In this document: piece by piece, positions 26,815 through 35,374 of the stretch
Layout of the letters: the number at the start of each line of letters is the position of its first letter
Numbering within the stretch: position 1 is the first letter of the stretch
Origin: Bin80 sp965116685
Lineage (GTDB): Bacteria; Bacteroidota; Rhodothermia; Rhodothermales; Bin80
Assembly (NCBI GenBank): GCA_965116685.1
Contig: OZ220707.1
Span: 2,356,001-2,420,000 of the forward strand
Length of the DNA stretch: 64,000 bases
Reading direction: 5' to 3'
Notes under the pieces: generated by a model
Told to the model about the DNA's origin: nothing
What the model saw: only the letters and a program-made list of their open reading frames with translations
Databases searched by the model: none
Position numbers and translations under genes: made by a program

Positions 26815-27216
26815 TCATTTCCCAGCCAATTCTGCATTGAGGGAATGGAAACAGCATATCCTATCCCTGATCCTTGGCCACTTGTCACATTTATTGAGTA
26901 GGGCGCTCTTTCCCGCACTAGGCGCCCCTTGAGTCAGGAAGGTCGTGCCAGATTTCGCCTGCGTTGCACGCTCTGCGATCTCATTGAAATTGTTTAATAT
27001 TGAACCTCTTGCAAAACCCTCTCGTTTGGAGAAAAATATTACTCTGATGGTGTCTACGGACATATTATGCGGATTGTAGAAGAGTTTTGCAAGAACCTCT
27101 ATCGCTTTCCGCCCATTATTTAGCAGGTCCACATCTTTCAGGAATTCGCGATTTTCCTCAACGAGAACCATGCAGTGCGAGGAGATCTTCCCGGCTGTAA
27201 ATTCTCCGATCCTCAT
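26815..27216 (-). pseudogene. Truncated AAA/P-loop ATPase remnant fused to fold-back repeat sequence
   Basis: The minus-strand frame of 133 codons ends soon after a Walker A region 'TTFLTQGAPSAGKSALLNKCD', preceded by 'FNEIAERATQAKSG', the beginning typical of a family of stand-alone P-loop NTPases. Walker B and all later parts are absent; the frame stops at 26815. The N-terminal half of the frame is largely translated from a 98-bp repeat arm (27002-27099). It is therefore best read as a decayed 5' fragment of an ATPase gene, not a working protein. Confidence 0.55.
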
Positions 27217-27332
27217 GGTTTATCTCTATCATGCGAGGTTCGTGCAAAACTCTTCTACAACCCGAAAAATATGTCCATAGACACTCCCAGATCAATAATT
27301 GCCTCCAAACGAGAGAGTTTTGCAAGAGGTTC
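27002..27332. repeat. Fold-back element: two 98-bp inverted arms around a 135-bp centre
   Basis: Arm A (27002-27099) and arm B (27235-27332, read on the minus strand) align without gaps over their full 98 bp at roughly 85% identity. Each arm starts GAACCTCTTGCAAAAC and ends GTTTTGCA(A/C)GAACCTC, so each arm also has its own short inverted ends sharing TCTTGCAAAAC. This could be one fold-back transposable element or two opposed MITE copies. No transposase lies within. It ends 73 bp before argH and could affect its promoter. Confidence 0.75.
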
Positions 27333-27405
27333 TGCTTCATGAAATTCGAACTTTTACACAAGGAAACCTATTTTATTTGCTGGCAACACGAAATACACAC
27401 CTTTA

Positions 27406-28821
27406 ATGAAAAAACAACATAGCACGGATGATCCAAAGCGCATGTGGGGCGGTCGCTTTGCAGAGGAGACAGATAGACTGGTGCAGGCTTTCGGCGCATC
27501 CATAGATGTGGACAAACGGATGGCACTAGAGGATATTGAAGGTTCCATTGCGCATGCATTGATGTTGATGTCTAAAGGGATTCTTTCCGAAGAGGAGTGC
27601 AAGGCGATTTGTGCAGGACTGGAAGAGATCCGGGAAGACATTCTTGCGAAGAATTTTACCTGGGACCCTATGCTTGAAGATGTCCACATGAACATTGAGC
27701 ACGAGTTGACCCGGCGAATTGGTTCTGTGGGCGGAAAATTACATACCGCACGAAGCCGTAATGATCAGGTTGCCACGGATCTACGCTTATGGCTTCGAAG
27801 GGCGGGGAAACAGATTGGGGCAGAGTTGCATACATTCCGGTCAACCCTAGTTCATCTTGCTGAAGCGAATCTGGATGTGATTATGCCGGGCTATACGCAC
27901 CTGCAGGTCGCACAACCAGTTCTTTTTGCGCATCATCTGATGGCCTATTATGCAATGTTCAGCCGGGATTCAGAGCGCCTTTTTCAGACATTGGAGTGGA
28001 TGAATGATTCGCCACTCGGTGCTGGGGCTCTCGCAGGGACGGGGTTTGATATTGATCGGGAGATGACCGCGGAGCAATTGGGGTTCAAGGGGGTGGCGTT
28101 GAATTCAATGGATGCAGTTAGTGACCGGGATTTTGTGCTGAACTTTCTCTCGTTCAGCAGTATTTCCATGGTACATCTGTCAAGATTGAGCGAAGAGCTC
28201 ATTCTGTGGTCCAGTCAGGAGTTTGGTTTTATCACGTTGCCAGACAGTCATACGACGGGCAGCAGTATCATGCCCCAGAAAAAAAATCCTGACATGTGTG
28301 AGCTTATTCGAGGCAAGACTGGTCGGGTGTGTGGTAGCCTCATGGCACTGCTAATGACGATGAAGGGTTTGCCTCTGACGTATAACAAGGACATGCAGGA
28401 GGATAAAGAGGGAGTTTTTGATGCGGCAGATACTCTCCAAGTATCCTTCAAGATTTACTCCGCGATGCTTTCCGGCATTCAGGTACATGCAGATCGTATG
28501 AGAGCCGCCGCTGGCTCTGCGTTCAGCAATGCTACAGATCTGGCAGATTATCTGGCACGCAAGGGAGTTCCATTTCGACAGGCACATGATGTGGTGGGGC
28601 GTTTAGTTGCAATCTGTCTGAAGGAGAGGATCCCCCTGGAGTCATTACCGATTAAAAAGATGCAACAGGTGAGTTCGATTATTGAGGCGGATGTGTTGGA
28701 ATGCCTAGAGCTGGATGCAGTTGTCAATGCGCGGAACAGCCTCGGTGGAACGGCGACAAGAGAGGTGGAGAGGCAGATCAAGCTTGCCCGAGAGCAACTC
28801 AATCGCGAAGTTGTCGGCTGA
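27406..28821 (+). CDS. argH: Argininosuccinate lyase
   Basis: This is a 471-residue enzyme of the fumarase/aspartase superfamily, the last step of arginine synthesis (argininosuccinate to arginine and fumarate). Signature regions are 'MWGGRFAEETDRLVQAFGASIDVDKRM', 'EDVHMNIEHELTRRIG', 'GGKLHTARSRNDQVATDLRLW', 'MPGYTHLQVAQPVLFAHHLMAY' and the superfamily signature 'GSSIMPQKKNPDM' with the catalytic Ser (about 285-297). Length is normal and no lesion is seen. No other arginine genes are nearby; it stands alone between mobile-element debris on both sides. Confidence 0.95.
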   Translation: MKKQHSTDDPKRMWGGRFAEETDRLVQAFGASIDVDKRMALEDIEGSIAHALMLMSKGILSEEECKAICAGLEEIREDILAKNFTWDPMLEDVHMNIEHELTRRIGSVGGKLHTARSRNDQVATDLRLWLRRAGKQIGAELHTFRSTLVHLAEANLDVIMPGYTHLQVAQPVLFAHHLMAYYAMFSRDSERLFQTLEWMNDSPLGAGALAGTGFDIDREMTAEQLGFKGVALNSMDAVSDRDFVLNFLSFSSISMVHLSRLSEELILWSSQEFGFITLPDSHTTGSSIMPQKKNPDMCELIRGKTGRVCGSLMALLMTMKGLPLTYNKDMQEDKEGVFDAADTLQVSFKIYSAMLSGIQVHADRMRAAAGSAFSNATDLADYLARKGVPFRQAHDVVGRLVAICLKERIPLESLPIKKMQQVSSIIEADVLECLELDAVVNARNSLGGTATREVERQIKLAREQLNREVVG

Positions 28822-29073
28822 ATTATCGATTGATCCAGTTCGTAGATGTAAGTAGTGTTTGCCCGAAAATATAGTCATTTGTTTTCTCAGAGTGTTTCGG
28901 TGGGATCTTTCGGGGCATTCCGGTCTATCTGGCCATGTTTTGCCATCGGGCGGCCCTCTTCACTTCGGAGCTTGTTTGGTCGAATGTTGTACAGCATGTG
29001 GATGATTTGGGGATGATCCCTTGGATATGGCGTAAATCGGGGCATTATTCGAGTCATTTATCTCTTATCTGCT

Positions 29074-29496
29074 ATGCGTAAGACGTACGATTCGCAATAG
29101 GATCTCTGGGCGGTCCGATTGCTGAGATCAAGTTCAATTTCAAAGATCGGGATGACATTCCTGCGGTGCTGATGGGGCTTCAGACCTTGCACGGCAACGC
29201 AACCGTCCGGGAAAGAGTTTTTGCGGTTCTTCAGGCATGTACGCTCGGAGGTCCGTCATCGACACGGTCGCCCGGGCATGGATTTGTGGCGCATTTTGGT
29301 TCTGCCGGTGGTCAAGATGGCCCTGAACTATGATTTTGATCGTCTGATGAATTTGGCCAACAATCACCGGACATTACGTCAGATGCTGGGCCATGCGGGG
29401 TTCGGGGATGAGACGACCATGTATCCGCTTCAGACGATCATCGACAATGTTAGCCTATTGCCCGAAAATAGCTATTTCCGGGCTGACACTCAGTAG
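29074..29496 (+). pseudogene. ISNCY-type transposase, N-terminal remnant with frameshifts
   Basis: Pieces in successive frames match the start of ISNCY-group transposases: 'MRKTYDSQ' at 29074, then 'GPIAEIKFNFKDRDDIPAVLMGLQTLHGNATVRERVFAVLQ' (about 29112-29240), and after a frameshift near 29240 'HGRPGMDLWRILVLPVVKMALNYDFDRLMNLANNHRTLRQMLGH' and 'YPLQTIIDNVSLL' to 29496. The catalytic domain is missing, so the element is dead. Family identity is from remembered motif patterns and should be confirmed by search. Confidence 0.65.
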
Positions 29497-29561
29497 CCCA
29501 AAAAAAATCGTTCAATCATCAGGCGATGTATGGGAGATGATCCCCCGGTGCGATATGGCGT

Positions 29562-30665
29562 TTACGATGGGGGTTCCGTAGGGGTATGGTCCGAGGTTCC
29601 ATCCACAGAGCCCATCAGGACTGCAATGGGCCGTAGGCTGTCAATATTTTCAAAGAAGATTTTTATGGTTGCTGTCAATGGCACGGCAAGAATCATACCT
29701 GCTATGCCCCAGAGCCATCCCCAGAATATGAGAGATACAATCACCAGAAGCGGGCTGAGGTTCAGGCTAAATGCCATGAGTCTTGGATCAACAACATTGC
29801 CCATGATCATCTGAATGAGCCACATCAACAGTGCAGCGATGATCGGGATCGTTAGCGTATCAAACTGCAGTAATGCGAAGCCGAAGGGAAGGATCACGGC
29901 TACGAACGAGCCGATGTTGGGGATGTAGTTCAAGAGGAACGCCAGAAATCCCCAGAAGATGGAATAGTCAACCCCCAGGATCCAGAGGACCAGGAAGATT
30001 AGTAGGCCCGTACCTACGCTGACTAATGTCTTTGCGACAAGGTACTGGCGAACCTGCTGGCTGATATTGTCGGTCACAGAGGCAATTCGAGCCGCAATAC
30101 TTTCTGGGTATGCACGCCGGACTTTTACCACCAGTTCGCCGCTTCCTGCCAGAATAAACAGCATAAAGAGGAGGACTAGAAATGTATTTCCTGCAAAGGT
30201 AAGGGCCTCGCCGATTCCGCTTTGAAGCAATGTAGGAACGATGGATGGGTCAATGACCTGGCTCAGGTCCAGTCGACCTTCTTCCAATCCCATTACTGCC
30301 GCAGCACCCTGAAGGAGTACTTCAATATCCGCAATGACCGTTTGGATGCGCGGCAGATAACGATCCGCAGCGGTAGCCAATGACTGTGCACTTGAATACA
30401 CGATATATCCAACGATTGTCGCAGCTGCAGCAAGCACCACAAAAACGACGATCAAGGCAATTGCCATGGGGATCCGGCGTGCCTTGAGATAGAGGACGAT
30501 GGGCTGAAATATGAACGATAAGAGCAGTGCCACAGAAAAAGGCACAAGGACACTGCGGAGTTCAAGCAATGTAACTCCGACAAAAAATGCCGCGATCAAT
30601 CCCAACAGAAAGGATACAATTCCCTGGGGCTTGAAATTTGAGAAGTCTATGCCTGAACTTGCCAC
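29562..30665 (-). CDS. AI-2E family transporter (PerM/YdiK-like permease)
   Basis: This is a 367-residue inner-membrane protein with seven to eight hydrophobic helices, starting at GTG. The family pattern is clear: an N-terminal helix pair ('GLIAAFFVGVTLLELRSVLVPFSVALLLSFIFQPIVLYL'), a long soluble stretch (about 85-160) and the conserved 'LGVDYSIFWGFLAFLLNYIPNIGSFVAVILPFGFALLQF' and 'NVVDPRLMAFSLNLSPLLVIVSLIFWGWLWGIAGMILAVPLTATIKI'. The family includes proposed autoinducer-2 exporters and Na+/H+ antiporters, so the substrate is not predictable here. It stands just after mobile-element debris. Confidence 0.88.
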   Translation of the reverse strand: MASSGIDFSNFKPQGIVSFLLGLIAAFFVGVTLLELRSVLVPFSVALLLSFIFQPIVLYLKARRIPMAIALIVVFVVLAAAATIVGYIVYSSAQSLATAADRYLPRIQTVIADIEVLLQGAAAVMGLEEGRLDLSQVIDPSIVPTLLQSGIGEALTFAGNTFLVLLFMLFILAGSGELVVKVRRAYPESIAARIASVTDNISQQVRQYLVAKTLVSVGTGLLIFLVLWILGVDYSIFWGFLAFLLNYIPNIGSFVAVILPFGFALLQFDTLTIPIIAALLMWLIQMIMGNVVDPRLMAFSLNLSPLLVIVSLIFWGWLWGIAGMILAVPLTATIKIFFENIDSLRPIAVLMGSVDGTSDHTPTEPPS

Positions 30666-30704
30666 TTACGCTTTTGTGTATTTCGTATTTCCTTATTAAA
30701 TGCT

Positions 30705-30953
30705 CTATCTGCGAATCCGCTCCCAAATCCAGATTACAAACATCGCGCCAAGAACGGCAACGAGTAGACTTCGCCAGTCGAAGCCGAGTGCACCGACATC
30801 AAAAAACCTGCTGCCAGCCCAGCCACCAAGAAGGCCGCCTATAATCCCGATGAGCATGGTTTTGAAAATCCCATACCCTTGTCGGCCAGGATAGATCCAT
30901 CTCGCCAGCGCCCCGGCAATCAGCCCAAAAAGTGCCCAACTAAAAATTCCCAT
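30705..30953 (-). CDS. GlsB/YeaQ/YmgE-family small membrane protein
   Basis: This is an 82-residue protein with three hydrophobic segments. It has the family pattern 'FSWALFGLIAGALARWIYPGRQGYGIFKTMLIGIIGGLLGGWAG' followed by 'LLVAVLGAMFVIWIWERIRR'. Members are often called transglycosylase-associated or stress-response membrane proteins; no reaction has been shown. It lies 39 bp upstream of the AI-2E-type permease on the same strand. Confidence 0.88.
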   Translation of the reverse strand: MGIFSWALFGLIAGALARWIYPGRQGYGIFKTMLIGIIGGLLGGWAGSRFFDVGALGFDWRSLLVAVLGAMFVIWIWERIRR

Positions 30954-31025
30954 GGAATCTCAAATGTTTGTGGAGAAACCCGTAGTACGGGGGTTGGAGG
31001 CAATTGGGTTCAGTCGGATCATCGT

Positions 31026-31940
31026 TTACCAGTAGTACAGAAGACTCAATATATGCCCGGGGCCATCAAATCCATCTTCGAAGGGAATGTACGCATAATC
31101 TGCATCAAAGCTGTCAAAGAATAATCCAATCCCAAAAGTATAGCTCCGGAGTTCATCATTGGAGATATAGCCACCGCGCAGGTCAACCAGTTCCATGATT
31201 GTGATTCCGCATCCGAGGTGTAATCGTGTCAGACGATCATCGAATAGGTGAGAAGCTTCAATACTTATTATCAGGTCCAGGAGGCGGGCCTCGTCGAATG
31301 CGGCGATAATTTGCAGTGGTGATAGGGCAATGCCTCCTTGTATCAGACGTGGCAGGGGGGTCCGTTCCGTTTCCAGGGTGCTCATGCGGCCGAGATTGCG
31401 GAGTCCTGCCCCAAAGTTCAGGCGTCCATCAAGGACATCTGCCTGAACCCCGAAGTCTACCGCATACCCGGATGCATTCGTGTCAAATATCCGCTCACGA
31501 AGATATTTGGCGGTCATTCCCACTCGTAGTCCACGGAGGACATGTGCATAGCTCACTCCAGCACTGATAAATTGGGCACCGAAGAGGCCATCTGGTTCTC
31601 CAGGTTGGGTTCGTGCCTCCAGGTCACCACTATCCGTAGCTGTCAATGCCAAGCCCCATGCACTGTTGGGGCCGATTGAAAGCTGGGTGGCAACGTCATA
31701 GGCTCTGACATCCCCAATCCATAGGCGATGGGATCCAGCCATGGAATTCCCACCCTCGGCTAATCCAGCTGGATTCCAATAGGTTGCGAAGGCATTACGA
31801 ACATTTGATACTTGTGCATCGCCCATTGAACCTGCCCGTGCATTGACTCCGATCCGCAGAAAACTCAAACCAGTTTCCTGTCCCATGGCGGGAGCGCCCA
31901 GCAAGGTCAATCCTAAGGTTATAAGTATGCGCATACTCAT
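31026..31940 (-). CDS. PorV/PorQ-family outer-membrane protein
   Basis: This is a 304-residue exported beta-barrel protein: signal peptide 'MSMRILITLGLTLLGAPAMGQ', then 'GLSFLRIGVNARAGSMGDAQVSNVRNAFATYWNPAGLA', the hallmark beginning of PorV/PorQ and related FadL-like barrels. The rest consists of alternating amphipathic strands, ending '...DGPGHILSLLYYW'. PorV-type proteins work with type IX secretion, PorV as the shuttle for cargo. The start overlaps the stop of the next upstream gene by 4 bp. Whether it is PorV or a paralogue cannot be settled from sequence alone. Confidence 0.8.
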   Translation of the reverse strand: MSMRILITLGLTLLGAPAMGQETGLSFLRIGVNARAGSMGDAQVSNVRNAFATYWNPAGLAEGGNSMAGSHRLWIGDVRAYDVATQLSIGPNSAWGLALTATDSGDLEARTQPGEPDGLFGAQFISAGVSYAHVLRGLRVGMTAKYLRERIFDTNASGYAVDFGVQADVLDGRLNFGAGLRNLGRMSTLETERTPLPRLIQGGIALSPLQIIAAFDEARLLDLIISIEASHLFDDRLTRLHLGCGITIMELVDLRGGYISNDELRSYTFGIGLFFDSFDADYAYIPFEDGFDGPGHILSLLYYW

Positions 31941-32944
31941 AGAAAAAATCGCAAAGCAATAAGATGCATTGTGCCCAAGGCATACGGCTCCAGTACAACT
32001 GTATACGCAACCTGTGTGACCAGGAGCCCCAGGGGCTGTTCAATCATAAATCCTGCACTGGGGCGCGGACCACCATCTGAGAGTTGCTCCAGTCGTCCCA
32101 TTCCGGCACGAATGACGAACTGCGGGATCAGAGTATATTCTGCACCCAATCGAAAATGGCTTTGATAGAGGGTAAGCTCACGCGTCTCGAAGATTTCCCG
32201 TGGCGCCCTGCCCGTGAAGATAACGTCGGGTTCCTGGATTTCTCGTACAGCAAAGCTTGATTCGTACTCGGCGAGGAGTTGCAGCCTCTCTTCCAGAAGC
32301 ATCCAGGATGCTCCGATGCGCAGGCGAGTCGGGAATTCATCGGTCACCCCAGCTCCATCCTGACTGATTGTGTCCCAACTGTACTTTGCCAGAAGGTCGT
32401 CCAGAACCAAACCGATGTACAAGGAGGGCAGAACCTGAATCCCAACGCCAATATCAAGTCCAAAAGTTTGGACGGCTGGAAGATCACTGTGTAAATCGTT
32501 CCGAAACAGCTGCAACCCTACGCCAATAGAAGCTCTACTGCCCACGCGCACGCCGAAGGCAGTGAAAAAAGCGTACTCATTCATTGAAGCCATACTGATA
32601 TGGTAGCCACTTGAGTTGCGTTGGTCAATATCCTGGACCCCCGTATGGATAAGTCCAGCAGCAATCCCCGCCAATGGTTTGAGAGGGGTACGGAGTTCCA
32701 CGAACTGTAGTTGGCGGTCCTGTGTCATTAGTGCTGCACTGAGACCAAGGCTCTGACTCTTGATATAGGGGGCAAGTGCAGGGTTGTAAAATGGGCTGGC
32801 GACACCGGATGCATCCCCGGCCAGGGCATTCCCGACGGCAATTCCCCGACCACCAAACCCCATGCGGACGATCTGTCCAGCAGTCTGGGCCGAGGCTATG
32901 CCGGGCAAAAGCAACAGAAGACACAAGTACAAGGAGCGTTTCAT
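31937..32944 (-). CDS. Outer-membrane barrel protein, PorV/FadL-like
   Basis: This is a 335-residue protein with signal peptide 'MKRSLYLCLLLLLPGIASAQ'. The beginning 'IVRMGFGGRGIAVGNALAGDASGVASPFYNPALAPY' matches the start of PorV-like and UPF0164-type barrels, followed by amphipathic strands and a C-terminal aromatic/hydrophobic end ('LIALRFFL'). It is a diverged neighbour of the following PorV-like gene and overlaps it by 4 bp. It lies directly downstream of an Asp-box protein bearing a sorting-type domain, consistent with a role in the same export or surface pathway. Confidence 0.7.
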   Translation of the reverse strand: MKRSLYLCLLLLLPGIASAQTAGQIVRMGFGGRGIAVGNALAGDASGVASPFYNPALAPYIKSQSLGLSAALMTQDRQLQFVELRTPLKPLAGIAAGLIHTGVQDIDQRNSSGYHISMASMNEYAFFTAFGVRVGSRASIGVGLQLFRNDLHSDLPAVQTFGLDIGVGIQVLPSLYIGLVLDDLLAKYSWDTISQDGAGVTDEFPTRLRIGASWMLLEERLQLLAEYESSFAVREIQEPDVIFTGRAPREIFETRELTLYQSHFRLGAEYTLIPQFVIRAGMGRLEQLSDGGPRPSAGFMIEQPLGLLVTQVAYTVVLEPYALGTMHLIALRFFL

Positions 32945-32946
32945 CT

Positions 32947-34536
32947 CTATTCGGCGATCAAGATTTTACCCCAGAACGTATCCCCCTGCGCCTGGATGGC
33001 GTAGAAATAAGGCCCATTTGCCAATCGCACGCCTTGATGATCTCTGCCGTCCCAGGCCACTTCATTGGCTCCGGCAGAACCGGTTGCAGAGGTGATCGTC
33101 CGCACAAGTGTCATACTGAAATCAAAGATACGGATGGTCACCGTCTGTGGTTGAGACAAATCATAGCGTAGGCGGACTAGGCGATCCGTTGAGGGTGAAA
33201 ACGGATTTGGATAGGCGTAAGTTGAGACCTTTGGAACCCGGTTTTCTGGAATGATTGCTGGAAGCCCAGTTGGATCAAGTGGGATCTCTGTTCGAAAAAT
33301 TCTCCAGGAATTTCCCTGATCCATACTCTTAAACAGTCCGTCCTGTGACGAAACCCAAACTGCATCCTCAGTTACTTCAACGGCATATACTCGTGCACCA
33401 GGGCGCATACTCCGTACCGGGTCTTCACGATCAATGAATTCATTCTTGAAGAAAAATGTAGTCCCATTATCCCGGGACTGGTATAATCCTCGTTCACAGG
33501 CAACATAGATTCGTGGACCATCGAACGCAAAGTCGGAGCACTCTTCGCCGTGCAGAGCGGTCTGGAACGTGGCACCCTGGTCACGGGTAACCGCGATTCC
33601 ATGGCCTTGGCCTCTTCCCCGCCCCGGCCAGTTCGTCATCCAGATTGCCGGGGGCTGTGTTCCGCGAGACTGTTCTTCAATGGAAATGATCCAGTTCCCG
33701 AGTATCCCGTCGTCCGTGGTGTAGTGGTTCCAACTCGTGCCTCCGTCTTCGGAGCGGTTGAGACCGCCTGCGGTCCCTGCCCAGACCGTGCCGGTTTCGT
33801 CAACCAGTACAGCGTAAGCCTGAAAATTGAGGCCATGAAACATGCTGACTGCAACATCCACCGGTTGTACCGTGAACGAGAAATCATATTCTAATTCCGG
33901 TCCAAGGTAGGAGGTTGTATCTGGAGGAAGTACGACACGCTCCCAGGTTTGTCCGAGATCAGGACTTCGTCGAAGTCCTGCGAGTTGTCCAGCAACCCAG
34001 AGGGTTTCGGTGTCAGGATCAAAATCCAAATCCCATGGTGCGGCCTGTGCCGGGACGGTAATGGGTAAAGTGGTGAGTGTAACGGTTCCGTAGGTAATCT
34101 GAGTATCTTCCGGGTTGTCAATCAGCCCGGTGGTGACCGGGTCATCGTCAACCGGTGGTGCAGGAAGCCAGAAATTCCACGTATTTCCACCGTCGGGGGA
34201 GTGCAGGACTCCAGTGACTTCGTTGATTCTCTGCAACCGTCCGTCACTATCTCTTTGAGTGTACTGATTTCCCACACCTGCCCAGATAGATTGATCACTG
34301 ACCGTCAGTGAATAGACGGAGTTTGAAAAATCTTGAAACGGTTCGACAGCAACAGCCTGCCAGGTATCTCCTCCGTCATGCGACACATTCAGGTATGGTC
34401 CTACCCAGATCGAAGGGCCGGCCGCAGCAAGATTCGTAATATTATTGGAGAGGATTCCAGGGGAAAGTACCAGATCCTGCGCTTGTAGCGGAGCGACAAG
34501 GGTTACCAGCATCCCGAAGAGTGCACGAGATATCAT
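32947..34536 (-). CDS. Exported Asp-box (BNR) repeat protein with FlgD/type IX-like C-terminal domain
   Basis: This is a 529-residue protein with a signal peptide ending 'APLQAQ'. At least seven Asp-box motifs (S-x-D-x-G-x-[TS]-W/F) are seen: SHDGGDTW, SPDGGNTW, SPDLGQTW, SEDGGTSW, TRDQGATF, SRDNGTTF and SMDQGNSW, implying a beta-propeller of six or seven blades. The last ~85 residues, 'YAYPNPFSPSTDRLVRLRYDLSQPQTVTIRIFD...WDGRDHQGVRLANGPYFYAI', form a FlgD-Ig/type IX-style domain. The spacing of 2 bp to the next gene and a 4-bp overlap upstream put it in one operon. The ligand is unknown. Confidence 0.8.
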   Translation of the reverse strand: MISRALFGMLVTLVAPLQAQDLVLSPGILSNNITNLAAAGPSIWVGPYLNVSHDGGDTWQAVAVEPFQDFSNSVYSLTVSDQSIWAGVGNQYTQRDSDGRLQRINEVTGVLHSPDGGNTWNFWLPAPPVDDDPVTTGLIDNPEDTQITYGTVTLTTLPITVPAQAAPWDLDFDPDTETLWVAGQLAGLRRSPDLGQTWERVVLPPDTTSYLGPELEYDFSFTVQPVDVAVSMFHGLNFQAYAVLVDETGTVWAGTAGGLNRSEDGGTSWNHYTTDDGILGNWIISIEEQSRGTQPPAIWMTNWPGRGRGQGHGIAVTRDQGATFQTALHGEECSDFAFDGPRIYVACERGLYQSRDNGTTFFFKNEFIDREDPVRSMRPGARVYAVEVTEDAVWVSSQDGLFKSMDQGNSWRIFRTEIPLDPTGLPAIIPENRVPKVSTYAYPNPFSPSTDRLVRLRYDLSQPQTVTIRIFDFSMTLVRTITSATGSAGANEVAWDGRDHQGVRLANGPYFYAIQAQGDTFWGKILIAE

Positions 34537-35366
34537 TCGTAGATCTCCAATGTATGACTGACTTGTTGACTGCGCAGCCCGGCACGATCAATTGCTTCAA
34601 ATATGAAGGTGTTGAAACCAAGACTATTCGAGTTGGAAATGAAAACAGTACGTGTATATAGGCCATCTCCGGCTTCGGCATCACCACTTTCCGTACTTAA
34701 TCCACAGGGACTGAGATTTCCGTCGTCGCAAAGTGGGAATCGGGTGCCAGGATCAGACTCATTCCAAAACTCTACGGTTCTCACATTCTGGAGTCCGTCT
34801 GGGTCGGAGACTTCTGCAATGAAGGTCAGGCTTCGGCGAGGCGCGCTAGCAGCTGGTCGCTGGATTCTTTCAGGAATCGTCAACTTTTCGATGACTGGAG
34901 GAAAGCTAGGCTCGAAGGTGCGTACATATTCCAACGTGGTTCGGGCCTCGCCACCGAGGCGATTCTTCGTGTCAATAGCATAGACGAGGACGGGGTAATC
35001 CTGGGCATCCAGTGCACTCAAGGTTACATTCACGGTGCTGGTATGGATATTATCTCCACGGGAAGCGAAGCTGCCGGTGCGGAGCGGGGTCCCGGTCGTG
35101 TCTGTAGACAGGATTGCGTAGGAAACCTGCGCTACCGGGCTTCCTGGCGAGGCAACTTCAACGATCAGTTTGATCGTGATGTGCACGCTATCTCCCTCAA
35201 TGGCAGATTGGTCCAGAAAGCCGTAATCAACGCGTTGGGGGGTGATCGAAAACTCTACGATCTGTGGAACTCGTTCCGAAATCTCCGGGAGCGAATCTGG
35301 TACAGAGTCACATGCGGTCCCGTAGACGATCAGCAGAAGAAAAGTAAGTCGATGTGTGTGTGTCAA
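34533..35366 (-). CDS. Predicted lipoprotein with Ig-like domains
   Basis: The best start is the TTG at 35366, 8 bp after the stop of the upstream protease gene and preceded by AGGTG; longer frames would overlap that gene by 240 bp. The product is about 277 residues, with signal 'THTHRLTFLLLIVYGTAC' and a lipobox Cys, so it is probably lipidated. Two Ig/cadherin-like regions follow: 'IVEFSITPQRVDYG...VHITIKLIVEVASPGSPVAQVSYAIL' and 'PPVIEKLTIPE...FIAEVSDPDGLQNVRTVEFW...DGLYTRTVFI...FEAIDRAG'. No family name is recognised. It overlaps the Asp-box protein gene by 4 bp. Confidence 0.68.
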   Translation of the reverse strand: MTHTHRLTFLLLIVYGTACDSVPDSLPEISERVPQIVEFSITPQRVDYGFLDQSAIEGDSVHITIKLIVEVASPGSPVAQVSYAILSTDTTGTPLRTGSFASRGDNIHTSTVNVTLSALDAQDYPVLVYAIDTKNRLGGEARTTLEYVRTFEPSFPPVIEKLTIPERIQRPAASAPRRSLTFIAEVSDPDGLQNVRTVEFWNESDPGTRFPLCDDGNLSPCGLSTESGDAEAGDGLYTRTVFISNSNSLGFNTFIFEAIDRAGLRSQQVSHTLEIYE

Positions 35367-35374
35367 GGTAACAC

